8,081 nt of DNA from Planctomycetota bacterium (GTDB lineage: Bacteria > Planctomycetota > Phycisphaerae > WQYP01 > JAJZKY01). Shown here in pieces: positions 1 through 7,100 of this stretch. The position numbers and the translations under genes were made by a program. How positions within the stretch are numbered: position 1 is the stretch's first letter; each line of letters opens with the position of its first letter. The stretch spans positions 1 through 8,081 of the forward strand of contig JAJZKY010000182.1 in NCBI GenBank assembly GCA_021803885.1, read 5' to 3'. A model generated the notes under the pieces. It saw nothing but the letters and a program-made list of their open reading frames with translations. It was not told where the DNA came from and did no database searches.

Positions 1-34
1 AAACACTCTTGCCCGAGGTGGAACTTGGCCGATG

Positions 35-56
35 AAAGCTGCACGAGAGCTTTTTT
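35..56 (+). terminator. Possible weak rho-independent terminator at left edge
   Basis: A perfect six-base inverted repeat (AAAGCT at 35-40, AGCTTT at 48-53) encloses a seven-base loop and runs into six T residues at 51-56. This is the geometry of a rho-independent terminator. The stem is short and only one third G/C, so it would be weak. It would end a rightward gene lying left of the window, which cannot be seen. Confidence 0.33.
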
Positions 57-90
57 GTGAGGGATAGCGGGAACGTCTGATAACTAAATT

Positions 91-120
91 TTGACAATTT
101 TCTCAAGTTCCTGCTACACA
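91..120 (+). promoter_or_regulatory. Possible sigma70-type promoter for the S8 protease-like gene
   Basis: A consensus TTGACA at 91-96 is followed after 18 bases by TACACA at 115-120, preceded by TG at 112-113 as in an extended -10 element. The -35 box is perfect but the -10 box matches only three of six positions, so the call is tentative. The predicted start would lie near 127, leaving a long leader before the ATG at 501. Confidence 0.28.
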
Positions 121-365
121 TTTGGCGTGGCCAAGGTATATGATCTATAGGGTCCGGTCTCTTTGGGCTGGACTAAAGTTGTGCTGATCCGCATCTGCGG
201 TAGCTCGGCAGCCTGGTAAAAACGGTGGCGTGAGTTGTAAGATTCGGTTTGGTGGCAGAAGTGGGTTTTGCCAAGCACTTTTGGAATCTCGGCATTTTGG
301 TCTGCGGAAGGTCTTCCTTGGATCGAATGCGACGGGTGTGCCGGTTTGGACTCTCCAACATGAGA

Positions 366-491
366 TGGGAGCCACCGGGACTCTGGAAACGGGCGGCGTT
401 TCTGCAGCGACAGGTTCATCGAGTAAAGCCGGTCGGCGGCACCGCTGGTGGTTAAGTGGCGCCGCGGCAATGACGGGCGGGCAAATTTTAG
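366..491 (+). promoter_or_regulatory. Leader blocks shared with the upstream region of the gene at 4182 (copy 1)
   Basis: Three blocks here recur in the same order before the autotransporter gene: TGGGAGCCA at 366-374 (also 4065-4073); a 24-base block at 391-414, starting GGGCGGCG and containing TTCTGCA, that matches 4119-4143 at about 21 positions; and a block at 473-491 ending AATTTTAG that matches 4135-4155 at 18 positions with two one-base gaps. The last two blocks overlap in the other copy but are 58 bases apart here, and that extra segment holds the imperfect hairpin at 434-464. The final block runs into the Shine-Dalgarno of the protease gene. A shared regulatory or mRNA leader element is an inference. 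Confidence 0.45.
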
Positions 492-494
492 GAG
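490..494 (+). promoter_or_regulatory. Shine-Dalgarno deciding the start at 501
   Basis: AGGAG at 490-494 lies six bases before the ATG at 501. This fixes the start and places a normal signal peptide at the protein N-terminus. Confidence 0.8.
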
Positions 495-500
495 CGTACT

Positions 501-2150
501 ATGGCTGCTGATTCAAGATTGAACGTGGCAAGTCAACATTTGCGTTGGTCGGGCAATTGCGCTTTAGTGGCCGCGGCGTGTTGCGTAATTCCAGTGGCAC
601 TCTCCGCGACATCGATTGCCCAGGCGGCGGCATCGGCTGATGCGTCCACCCTGGCAGAGATTGGTGCTACGCAGTTGGCGGCCATGCATCCGAACTTAAA
701 TGGGGCAGGCGTGGTGGTGGCGCAGGTGGAAGCGGGCGGCAATAATTTTGAAGCCAATCCGGCCGCGGTAGGGCAGCCGAGCACGGGCTTTTTCACTTAT
801 ATCGATTCCAATGGCGCTTCCAACGATACGTATGCCAGCGGGGATGGCTCCGGCCATGCCAGTACGGTGGGCAATTTATTTTACGGCGGCGGCGGTTACG
901 GCGTGGCCGCGGGCGTGGCGCACGTGTACAACTATAATTCCAGTTATTTTTTGGCCGACGTTGTCGGTGGCAATGGCGCTAACATTCCGGTGGTTCCTAC
1001 AACCCCCGCAGCCGATCCGGTGGCCAATCCCACCGAGCCCGCCACCAATGGCGATGCCCCGCCGATTCCCGCAAAGGTGGTCAACCAAAGCTTTATTATT
1101 ACGCCCTCGTCGGCCTCACCATTCGTGCCGGTTCCCGAAAGCTATTACAACATTCAATACGACAATTATACCGATCTTTACGGCACTATTTTTGTCTCCG
1201 GCGTTGGCGATGGTACGTACACCCAAACGTTTCCGAATAGTGAGATTAATCCTCCCGCGACGGCTTACAATTCCATTGCGGTGGGGGCGTATGGCGGCGC
1301 CAGCGGCGTTGGGCCGACGACAGATGGCCGATCCAAGCCGGATATTGTCGCCCCCGGCGCGGCCACCAGCTATTCTACTCCGCTGGTATCAGGGGCCGCG
1401 GCCTTGCTGGTGCAGGCCGGTACCGGGGGTACAGGCTACAGCGCCACGGACGGCTTCACATCGGCTACGTATACAACGGATGCCACGGATGAGCGCACTA
1501 TCAAGGCGTTATTGCTTAATGGGGCGGTCAAGCCGGCCGGTTGGTCCCAGACTTACACCAATGCCTTCGGGGCGACGCAAACCGGCGCGCTGGATCCACG
1601 CTACGGCGCGGGTGTACTGAATGTATACAATTCGTATCAGCAACTCGCAGCGGGCCGCGAAGCGCCCACCGGTACGGGTGGCGGGGTGGAAAAATCGATT
1701 ACCGGGTGGGACTTTAATAAGATATCCACCGCTGGCCAGACCAACACCTATGAATTTAATTTAGCCTCTGTGCCCGCCGGTTCAAGTTATACTCTCACGG
1801 CTACATTGGTCTGGAATGTGGGCTTAACCGCCTATGATGGCGCTCAATCACTTAACAACCTTCAGTTGCAGTTGTTTGGCCCCTCTGGCCAATTGATCAG
1901 CTCCAGCGCCAGCTTGGTGGATAACGTGCAGGAGCTTTACCTGCAAAACCTTTCCGCCGGCCCATACAGTCTGGTGGTAACGGGCATTCCGGGTGGTGAA
2001 TTTGAGGCCACCACGCCTTATGCGCTCGCATTTAATTTCCAGGATCCCAGTGGTCCCAGCGTGCCTGAACCTTCGGTGTTGGCCTTGCTAGCCGCAGGCC
2101 TGACCCTGCCGCTGCTCAAGCGCATGCGACGCAAAGCGAGTCTGTGCTGA
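501..2150 (+). CDS. Exported S8 (subtilisin-like) peptidase family protein with PEP-CTERM anchor
   Basis: This 549-residue protein is a predicted exported serine peptidase of the subtilase (S8) type or a catalytically altered relative. A signal peptide covers about residues 1-42 (hydrophobic stretch 21-38, AQA before the likely cleavage). The fold markers appear in subtilisin order: GAGVVVAQVEAG at 68-79 at the Asp motif, GHASTVGN at 118-125 with H119 as the likely catalytic His, GVAAGVAHVY at 134-143, KVVNQSF at 192-198, SIAVGAY at 258-264, SKPDIVAPG at 278-286, and ATSYSTPLVSGAAALL at 288-303 with S290 as the nucleophile. Two key positions differ: the Asp position is E77, and the oxyanion Asn position is probably G236 (SGVGDG). 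A Pro-rich insertion lies at about 160-192. A beta-sandwich domain follows (about 412-515). The end is a PEP-CTERM signal: VPEPS at 521-525, a hydrophobic helix at 526-539, then a basic tail RMRRK, implying exosortase-dependent sorting. No exosortase gene is in the window. The gene is convergent with the permease gene, with a 36-base gap. The family is fairly sure; enzymatic activity is uncertain. Confidence 0.85.
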   Translation: MAADSRLNVASQHLRWSGNCALVAAACCVIPVALSATSIAQAAASADASTLAEIGATQLAAMHPNLNGAGVVVAQVEAGGNNFEANPAAVGQPSTGFFTYIDSNGASNDTYASGDGSGHASTVGNLFYGGGGYGVAAGVAHVYNYNSSYFLADVVGGNGANIPVVPTTPAADPVANPTEPATNGDAPPIPAKVVNQSFIITPSSASPFVPVPESYYNIQYDNYTDLYGTIFVSGVGDGTYTQTFPNSEINPPATAYNSIAVGAYGGASGVGPTTDGRSKPDIVAPGAATSYSTPLVSGAAALLVQAGTGGTGYSATDGFTSATYTTDATDERTIKALLLNGAVKPAGWSQTYTNAFGATQTGALDPRYGAGVLNVYNSYQQLAAGREAPTGTGGGVEKSITGWDFNKISTAGQTNTYEFNLASVPAGSSYTLTATLVWNVGLTAYDGAQSLNNLQLQLFGPSGQLISSSASLVDNVQELYLQNLSAGPYSLVVTGIPGGEFEATTPYALAFNFQDPSGPSVPEPSVLALLAAGLTLPLLKRMRRKASLC

Positions 2151-2186
2151 GAATTTAAACTTCCAATCGGCAACGGGCAGCAAGCA

Positions 2187-3509
2187 TTAAAACTTAAAAT
2201 ATAGCACGGCCATGGCCGTGGTTGCCAAGGCCAGTGGCAAACCCACCTTCAGGTATTCTCCAAAGGAAAGCCGGACGGCATAACGGCCGCTTTGCTCGGC
2301 CACAATTAAATTGGCAATGGAACCCATCAAGGTCAGGTTGCCGGCAAAGGTGCTCACCACCGCCAGTAAATACCAGAGCGTGGTTGCGTGTGCGGCAATG
2401 GCGGGTTTCAGCAGCAATACCGCGGGAACATTGCTGACGATGTTGGAAAGCACCAGCGTGACGGCCGCCAGAGGTCCGCGCGATTGTAAATTGATCCCAT
2501 GGACCTTTAACGCGTGCATCGCCGGTTGCAGAAGCTGGTGGACTTGGGCATTGCCAATCACAATAAACAAGCCGATAAAGAGCAAAATTAAATTCCAATC
2601 CACCATGGCAAATAAATCGCGCGGGCGGGTCTTCCGCGACACCAGCACCAGTCCGGCGGCCGCCAGCGCCGCAATGGGCCTGGGTAAGGAAAAAAAATTC
2701 CCGAAAATCAGGGCCACCAGAAGCATGGCCATAATCAGCAGACATTTGACCACCATTGCCCATTGGACCGCGGGGGCTTGTGCTTGCAGGCTCGGGGCTT
2801 CGGGTGGGTCATCCATGACCATGGCCGCGTTGGTTGTGCCTGCGGTTCCGGATGCGGTGGCTTTGGCCGGAGAAAATATGCGATGGCGATAGACCAGTGC
2901 CACCGCCAGCACATTGAGAATCAGGCTGGCGAGGATCAACGGAAAAACCGCCAGCGTATAGCCGGCAAAGGATAGCTTGCCCGATTCGCCAATCAGCATG
3001 TTCTGCGGATTGCCGATGATCGTTGCCGCCGATCCGATGTTGGCCGCCGTCGCCAGAGCCATCAGGTATGGAATGGGGTCCCGGCCTGCCCGTTTGAACG
3101 CTACCACAATCACCGGCGCAAAAATAAGACAAATGACATCATTGGCGAAAAGGGCCGAAAGCAGAGCCGCCGTGCCCGTCACCGCCATCAATAAAATCCA
3201 TGGTCGATCTGCGGCGGATACAATTTTATTTACCACAAAATGGTAAAAACCCGCCAATCGCAACTGCGCCGAAATGACCATCAAACTTATCAGCAGAGCC
3301 AGTGTGCCAAAATCAATTTGGCCCATCGCCGTCGAAAAGCTCATCCGGCGAAACAGAAGCACCGCGATGGCCCCCAGCATGGCAATGCTGCTGCGGTCCA
3401 GGCGCGTGCCCGGAATCGTTCCCAGTGCCAAGCCGCAATAGGTCAGCGCGAAGATGATGGCATCGGGCGAAGATAGCACCTGGATGGCCGCCACAATGAA
3501 ATGATTCAA
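2187..3509 (-). CDS. SLC13/CitMHS-type anion permease (ArsB/NhaD-like), inner membrane
   Basis: This 440-residue, strongly hydrophobic protein is a polytopic inner-membrane permease of the ion transporter superfamily that includes SLC13, CitMHS, ArsB and NhaD. Two inverted-repeat halves can be seen. Half one has QIDFGTLALLISLMVI (64-79), ANDVICLIFAPV (122-133) and the signature NIGSAATIIGNPQNMLIG (157-174). Half two has MVDWNLILLFIGLFIV (302-317), SNIVSNVPAVLLLKP (355-369) and FAGNLTLMGSIANLIV (388-403). The repeated SN.. and GN..N segments are the helix-hairpin and substrate-binding parts known for this superfamily. A hydrophilic loop at about 212-248 joins the halves. The length is normal for a compact member such as the YbiR/ArsB-like permeases. 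The substrate (dicarboxylate, sulfate, arsenite or Na+/H+ exchange) cannot be told from sequence alone. The start is TTG at 3509, chosen because a strong Shine-Dalgarno precedes it. The gene is transcribed away from the autotransporter gene and towards the protease gene and shows no clear functional tie to either. Confidence 0.88.
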   Translation of the reverse strand: MNHFIVAAIQVLSSPDAIIFALTYCGLALGTIPGTRLDRSSIAMLGAIAVLLFRRMSFSTAMGQIDFGTLALLISLMVISAQLRLAGFYHFVVNKIVSAADRPWILLMAVTGTAALLSALFANDVICLIFAPVIVVAFKRAGRDPIPYLMALATAANIGSAATIIGNPQNMLIGESGKLSFAGYTLAVFPLILASLILNVLAVALVYRHRIFSPAKATASGTAGTTNAAMVMDDPPEAPSLQAQAPAVQWAMVVKCLLIMAMLLVALIFGNFFSLPRPIAALAAAGLVLVSRKTRPRDLFAMVDWNLILLFIGLFIVIGNAQVHQLLQPAMHALKVHGINLQSRGPLAAVTLVLSNIVSNVPAVLLLKPAIAAHATTLWYLLAVVSTFAGNLTLMGSIANLIVAEQSGRYAVRLSFGEYLKVGLPLALATTAMAVLYFKF

Positions 3510-3515
3510 GCCCAG

Positions 3516-3521
3516 CCTCCC
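3516..3521 (-). promoter_or_regulatory. Shine-Dalgarno supporting the TTG start of the permease
   Basis: On the minus strand GGGAGG (plus-strand CCTCCC at 3516-3521) stands six bases before a TTG codon at 3509-3507. This strong site supports the non-ATG start; no ATG at the beginning of the frame has an equally good site. The adjoining near-palindrome CCGCCAGGCGG at 3520-3530 overlaps its edge and could fold partly over it. Confidence 0.7.
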
Positions 3522-3601
3522 GCCAGGCGGACGCTAGCTGTCAGCGGCCGGTATCGCCGACTGCTTTCTGCCGGACTGCGCTTTTCATGAACCATTTCAA
3601 C

Positions 3602-3641
3602 ATTCATGCGTGAATCATAAAAACACCGGCGGTAAATGCAA
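3602..3641 (-). promoter_or_regulatory. Possible promoter with overlapping palindromic operator for the permease
   Basis: On the minus strand, TTGCAT (3641-3636) and TATGAT (3619-3614, five of six matches to the -10 consensus) are 16 bases apart. The -10 box runs directly into an inverted repeat on the plus strand, ATTCA-TGCG-TGAAT at 3602-3615. A related palindrome, TTCATGAA, lies 18-19 bases further downstream at 3584-3591. A palindrome covering the -10 and start site is the usual position for a repressor operator. The predicted start near 3607 gives a leader of about 98 bases. This is a pattern-based inference; the -35 box is poor. Confidence 0.3.
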
Positions 3642-3968
3642 AGCTCGCGAATTGAGCATTGGCATCAAGGAATAGCAATGTCATCCTAAGTTCCTGCTTT
3701 TGAGCGTTGCGGGCGACTCCGGTGGAGGCGGAAGGAGGGGTGCAGCCTCGACCTACGACCCGTGGCTCCTGCACACACAAAATTTCCCTTGTAAAGTCAT
3801 ATCCGGTGGCCAGATTTGGTATACAGCCGTGGCACCTTGCGCCTCCACCGTGCGCTGCCGATTCAAATCCGCCAGGAAGTGCTACTCCAATAATCCCTCA
3901 GGTCGGCTAATCGGTGATAGCGCTGCTTCGGTACAGTGCAACAGTACAACGCATAGACCGTGGGCTTC

Positions 3969-3997
3969 TTGACATTAATTCAACCTTGGGGTTAAGC
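3969..3997 (+). promoter_or_regulatory. Possible -35 box for the autotransporter gene, poor -10
   Basis: A perfect TTGACA stands at 3969-3974. At the expected distance only TTAAGC (3992-3997) or GTTAAG (3991-3996) is found, both poor -10 matches. The box lies in a locally A/T-richer stretch just before the hairpin at 4018-4033, a sensible place for a promoter, but support is thin. Confidence 0.2.
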
Positions 3998-4017
3998 TGT
4001 CACTCGGTTTATGTTCG

Positions 4018-4033
4018 CCGTGGTTCACCACGG
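4018..4033 (+). promoter_or_regulatory. Leader hairpin CCGTGG-TTCA-CCACGG
   Basis: A perfect six-base-pair inverted repeat with a four-base loop lies about 150 bases before the ATG at 4182. A second copy of the 3' arm, extended to ACCACGG, occurs at 4089-4095 and could pair instead with CCGTGGT at 4018-4024, so two mutually exclusive hairpins can be drawn. It is not followed by a T run, so it is not a plain terminator. A function in the leader RNA or as a protein site is inference. Confidence 0.35.
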
Positions 4034-4064
4034 GGCCTCGCGGAAGCGTCAGGGCGGTGGCAAT

Positions 4065-4155
4065 TGGGAGCCAAGGGGCTGGGTTGTGACCACGGAGAGA
4101 AAGCGTTTTTTTTGACTTGGGCGGCGATTCTGCAACGGGCAGGGCGCAATTTTAG
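4065..4155 (+). promoter_or_regulatory. Leader blocks shared with the upstream region of the gene at 501 (copy 2)
   Basis: TGGGAGCCA at 4065-4073, the GGGCGGCG...TTCTGCA block at 4119-4143 and the ACGGGC...AATTTTAG block at 4135-4155 match 366-374, 391-414 and 473-491 in the same order. The first block begins 117 bases before the start codon here and 135 bases before it in the other copy. A run of eight T (4106-4113) is present only in this copy. Both downstream genes encode exported protease-like proteins, which makes a shared leader or regulatory element plausible but unproven. Confidence 0.45.
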
Positions 4156-4181
4156 TGTTCCGTTAACACAGGGGTTTTCTG

Positions 4182-7100
4182 ATGAAGGTGATGAAGCGAT
4201 CAGCCGGCAGTTGGGGGCGGGTGCGTGGGCGACTTGCCGGGGCCATGGCCATTGCGGCGCTGATGGCCGCTGGTTCCGCCGCTCGAGCCGTCATCATCAC
4301 ACCCACGTTTGACAGTTCCATTACCAGCAGTGCCTACGCCGGTTCCATTGAGTCGGCCATTGATTCCGCCCTGAATTTTTACGATACCAATTTATCCAAT
4401 CCCATTCATGTGAACATTTATTTTACAACCGCCGGCATTGAGCAGGGGGCTTTGGGCGAAAGTTTAGCCAGCTTGTACTCGCATTCCTACAGCACCTATA
4501 CGCAGGCCCTGATTGCAAACGCGTCGGCCCATCCCGGTAATTCCGTGGCCCAGATAGCCAACAGCAACCTTCAGTATGGCAATGACAGCAATGGGGCCAC
4601 CCCCATTTTGGCCACCAGCGCCAACATGCGGGCGCTGGGCTTTGCCGGCGACGTTGGTTACCTCAATTCTGCCGGTAACGTGGGGAGCGGAACAGGTTAC
4701 ATTTATGATGGCGTTATCATACTTGGCGCCGCGGACCTGCGAGGGTTCAGCGGCAGCGGCACCTACAATGCCAATCGCGTGATTCAACACGAAGTGGATG
4801 AGGTGCTGGGCATTGGTGGCCAAGGTTCGCAAGTAGGCAATACCGGTTATTACGGTCCAATGGATTTGTACCGTTATTCCGCGGCGCATACGCCCAGCTT
4901 TACCACCAGTGCTACGGCGAACTCTTACTTTTCAATTGATGGCGGAAACACCCATATAGTCAGCTTTAATCAAATATCCCCGGGTGATTTCGGCGATTGG
5001 GGCGGAAACACCAATTATGTCCAGCAGGCATTTACTTCGGCCTCGCAGGGAGCCGCGTCCGTGAGCATCACCTCGCCGGAAGGCATTGCGTTACAGGCCA
5101 TCGGCTATGACGCGTTGCCCCCAGCACCGAGCCTGACATGGTCGCCCAACGGCGGCGCAAGCGGCCAGGATTATCCCGGGTACTGGGACGCCACGAGCTT
5201 CAACTGGAACTCCGGCAGCGGCAATGTGGTTTGGACCAATGGCGATGGCGCCGTTTTTGGCGCCGGCACGGATCTTGGCGTAAGCGTTATCATTCAATCC
5301 GCGGTTACTGCACAGTCGCTCATCTTCAACAGCGGGGGGCCGGCCAACGGATATTATTACACGATTAGCAGCGGATCCGGCGCTACACTCACCATGACTG
5401 GCGCTAACGTTACGGTGAATTCCAATGATTTGATTTCCGCGCCCGTCGATTTTACCAATGGCCTGGTCCTTTCCGGATCCGGCACGCTTACTCTCACTGC
5501 GGCCAACACCAACACCAGTGGAACGTTTCTTCTGGGCGGCACGCTGGCTATCGGCCGCGACGCGGCGGTGGGCACCGGCAGCGTCAATTTTTCCGGCGGA
5601 ACACTGCAGTTTGATAATTATGCCAGCAACTTGGTGTTAAGCGGGTCCACCATTCAAATTGGAGCGGCCACAGGCGTCCCGGCAGCGCTGATGTCCGCCA
5701 TCGCGGGTACATCGGACCTGATCTATGAAGGCCCTGGCGTGTTAAACCTGGAGGGCCAGAACACGTATACCGGTTTGACTTCGATTAACGCTGGCACATT
5801 GGCGTTGGCCGGCGCCGGTAGTATCGCCGATTCCAGTGATGTCGCTCTCGCCGCCGGATCCGTCTTTGATATTTCACAAAGCACGATTGCCGGTGGTCCC
5901 ACCATTGCCAGCCTTACCGGGGCTGCGGGAACGGTAGCGCTGGGTTCGCAGACGCTCAATATCAACCTGGCCGCCGGTACCGATTCTTTCGGCGGTGTTA
6001 TTCAGGACGGCGGTGTCAACAACAGCGCCGGAGGAAGTTTAGCTTTAAGCGGTGTGGGCACGCTGGCGCTCTCCGGCCTGAACACCTACAGCGGCCAGAC
6101 TTTTATCAATGGGGGCACCTTGGCCCTGGTAGGCGCCGGCAGCATCGCAGATTCCAGTGATGTGGCGCTGTCTGCGGGCGCTACTTTTGATATTTCGCAA
6201 ATTACGCCCGCCGGCGGCGCCCTGGTCAATGGCTTGCTTGGCTCCGGCGGCACTGTGGCCCTGGGCAGCCAAATATTGACGGTGAATGTTGCCTCGGGGA
6301 TTGACAGCTTTGGTGGCGCCTTGGCCGATGGAGGACTGGGCGGCGGAACGGGTGGCCAACTGGTGAAAGCTGGCGCTGGCACGCTAAGCCTGACCGCACC
6401 GAGCACCTACACCGGCGAAACCTCCATAGCCGCCGGCACTTTGGCCCTTGCCGGCAACGGCGGCATAGCCAATTCCAGTGCGGTTAATATTGCCTCGGGC
6501 GCTGCATTTGACATTTCCGGCAGCACTGTTGCGGGTGGGCCGGTTGTGAACAATCTTATCGGCTCCGGCGGTGTTACCCTTGGCAGTAATACCCTGACGG
6601 TGGCCCCCAACGACACGGATATATTTGCCGGTTCTATCTCCGGTTCCGGCAACTTGACCGTTGGCGGCGGCGGATCGCTGACCCTTGCCGGAATCAGTAC
6701 TTACTCTGGCACCACGACTATCAATGCCGGCTCGGCGCTGCTCACCGACGGCCCCAGCGCTTTGGGCAACAGCAGTTTGATCAATAACGGCCTGTTCGGC
6801 AATGTCAGCTCGCAATATGTGGCCAATATCCCAGGCAGTTTTACTCAAAGTGCCTCCGGAGTACTGATGGTCAGAGTCGGAGGGCAAGGGGCGGGCCAGT
6901 TCGATCAGTTTAACGTTGGTTCCAATTCTTCCATTGCCGGCAACCTGAGCGTGGTTTTCCAGAACAATTACGCGCCCCTGACCAGCCCGGTGTCGTTGAC
7001 CATTATTAAATCCGCCGGAAGCCTAAGTGGTAACTTTTCTTCAATCAGTCTGGGGGCCCATCCCATCGATGTATTCGCCAATACCGTGGATACAGGCACA

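Larger units (their letters stand above)
1..500. other. Non-coding region upstream of the S8 protease-like gene
   Basis: No open frame here looks like a real protein: the frames are short, overlap one another on both strands, lack Shine-Dalgarno sequences and have no recognisable domain. Visible elements are the terminator-like hairpin at 35-56, a TTGACA box at 91-96, small inverted repeats (GGAAG/CTTCC at 306-317, TTGGA/TCCAA at 346-358), an imperfect nine-base-pair hairpin with a thirteen-base loop at 434-464, and sequence blocks shared with the leader of the gene at 4182. If transcription starts near 127, the 5' leader is about 375 bases, which is long for a simple untranslated region. Confidence 0.6.
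3510..4181. other. Divergent intergenic region between permease and autotransporter genes
   Basis: No credible gene is present in these 672 bases; the open frames are short, cysteine- or arginine-rich, and lack ribosome sites or recognisable domains. The region holds the permease ribosome site and possible promoter on the minus strand. On the plus strand it holds an 11-base perfect inverted repeat (3720-3730 with 3840-3850), four copies of CCGTGG (3760, 3827, 3958, 4018) and two of its complement CCACGG (4028, 4090), a TTGACA box at 3969-3974, a hairpin at 4018-4033, a run of eight T at 4106-4113, and blocks shared with the leader of the gene at 501. Confidence 0.6.

Noticed and set aside
230..511. 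Small plus-strand frame overlapping the start of the S8 gene
   Set aside because: No Shine-Dalgarno, odd Gly/Arg/Trp-rich composition, and it crosses the shared leader blocks, which are better explained as non-coding.
811..1620. Open frame of 269 codons, rich in Arg and Pro, inside the S8 gene
   Set aside because: It lies in another frame of a clearly coding gene, has no domain, and its composition is that of a shifted G/C-rich reading frame.
2151..2186. Bidirectional terminator between the convergent genes
   Set aside because: The 36-base gap contains no inverted repeat with a T run on either strand.
2311..2892. Plus-strand open frame of 193 codons opposite the permease
   Set aside because: Antisense shadow of a well-supported membrane protein; no ribosome site and no recognisable features.
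3830..3840. TGGCAC...TTGC resembling a sigma54 promoter
   Set aside because: The GG and GC elements are six bases apart instead of the required ten.
4106..4113. Run of eight T as a terminator
   Set aside because: No stable hairpin directly precedes it; the nearest perfect hairpin is over 70 bases upstream.
3914..4312. Plus-strand frame of 132 codons across the autotransporter start
   Set aside because: It overlaps the signal peptide region in another frame, has no domain and covers the leader elements.
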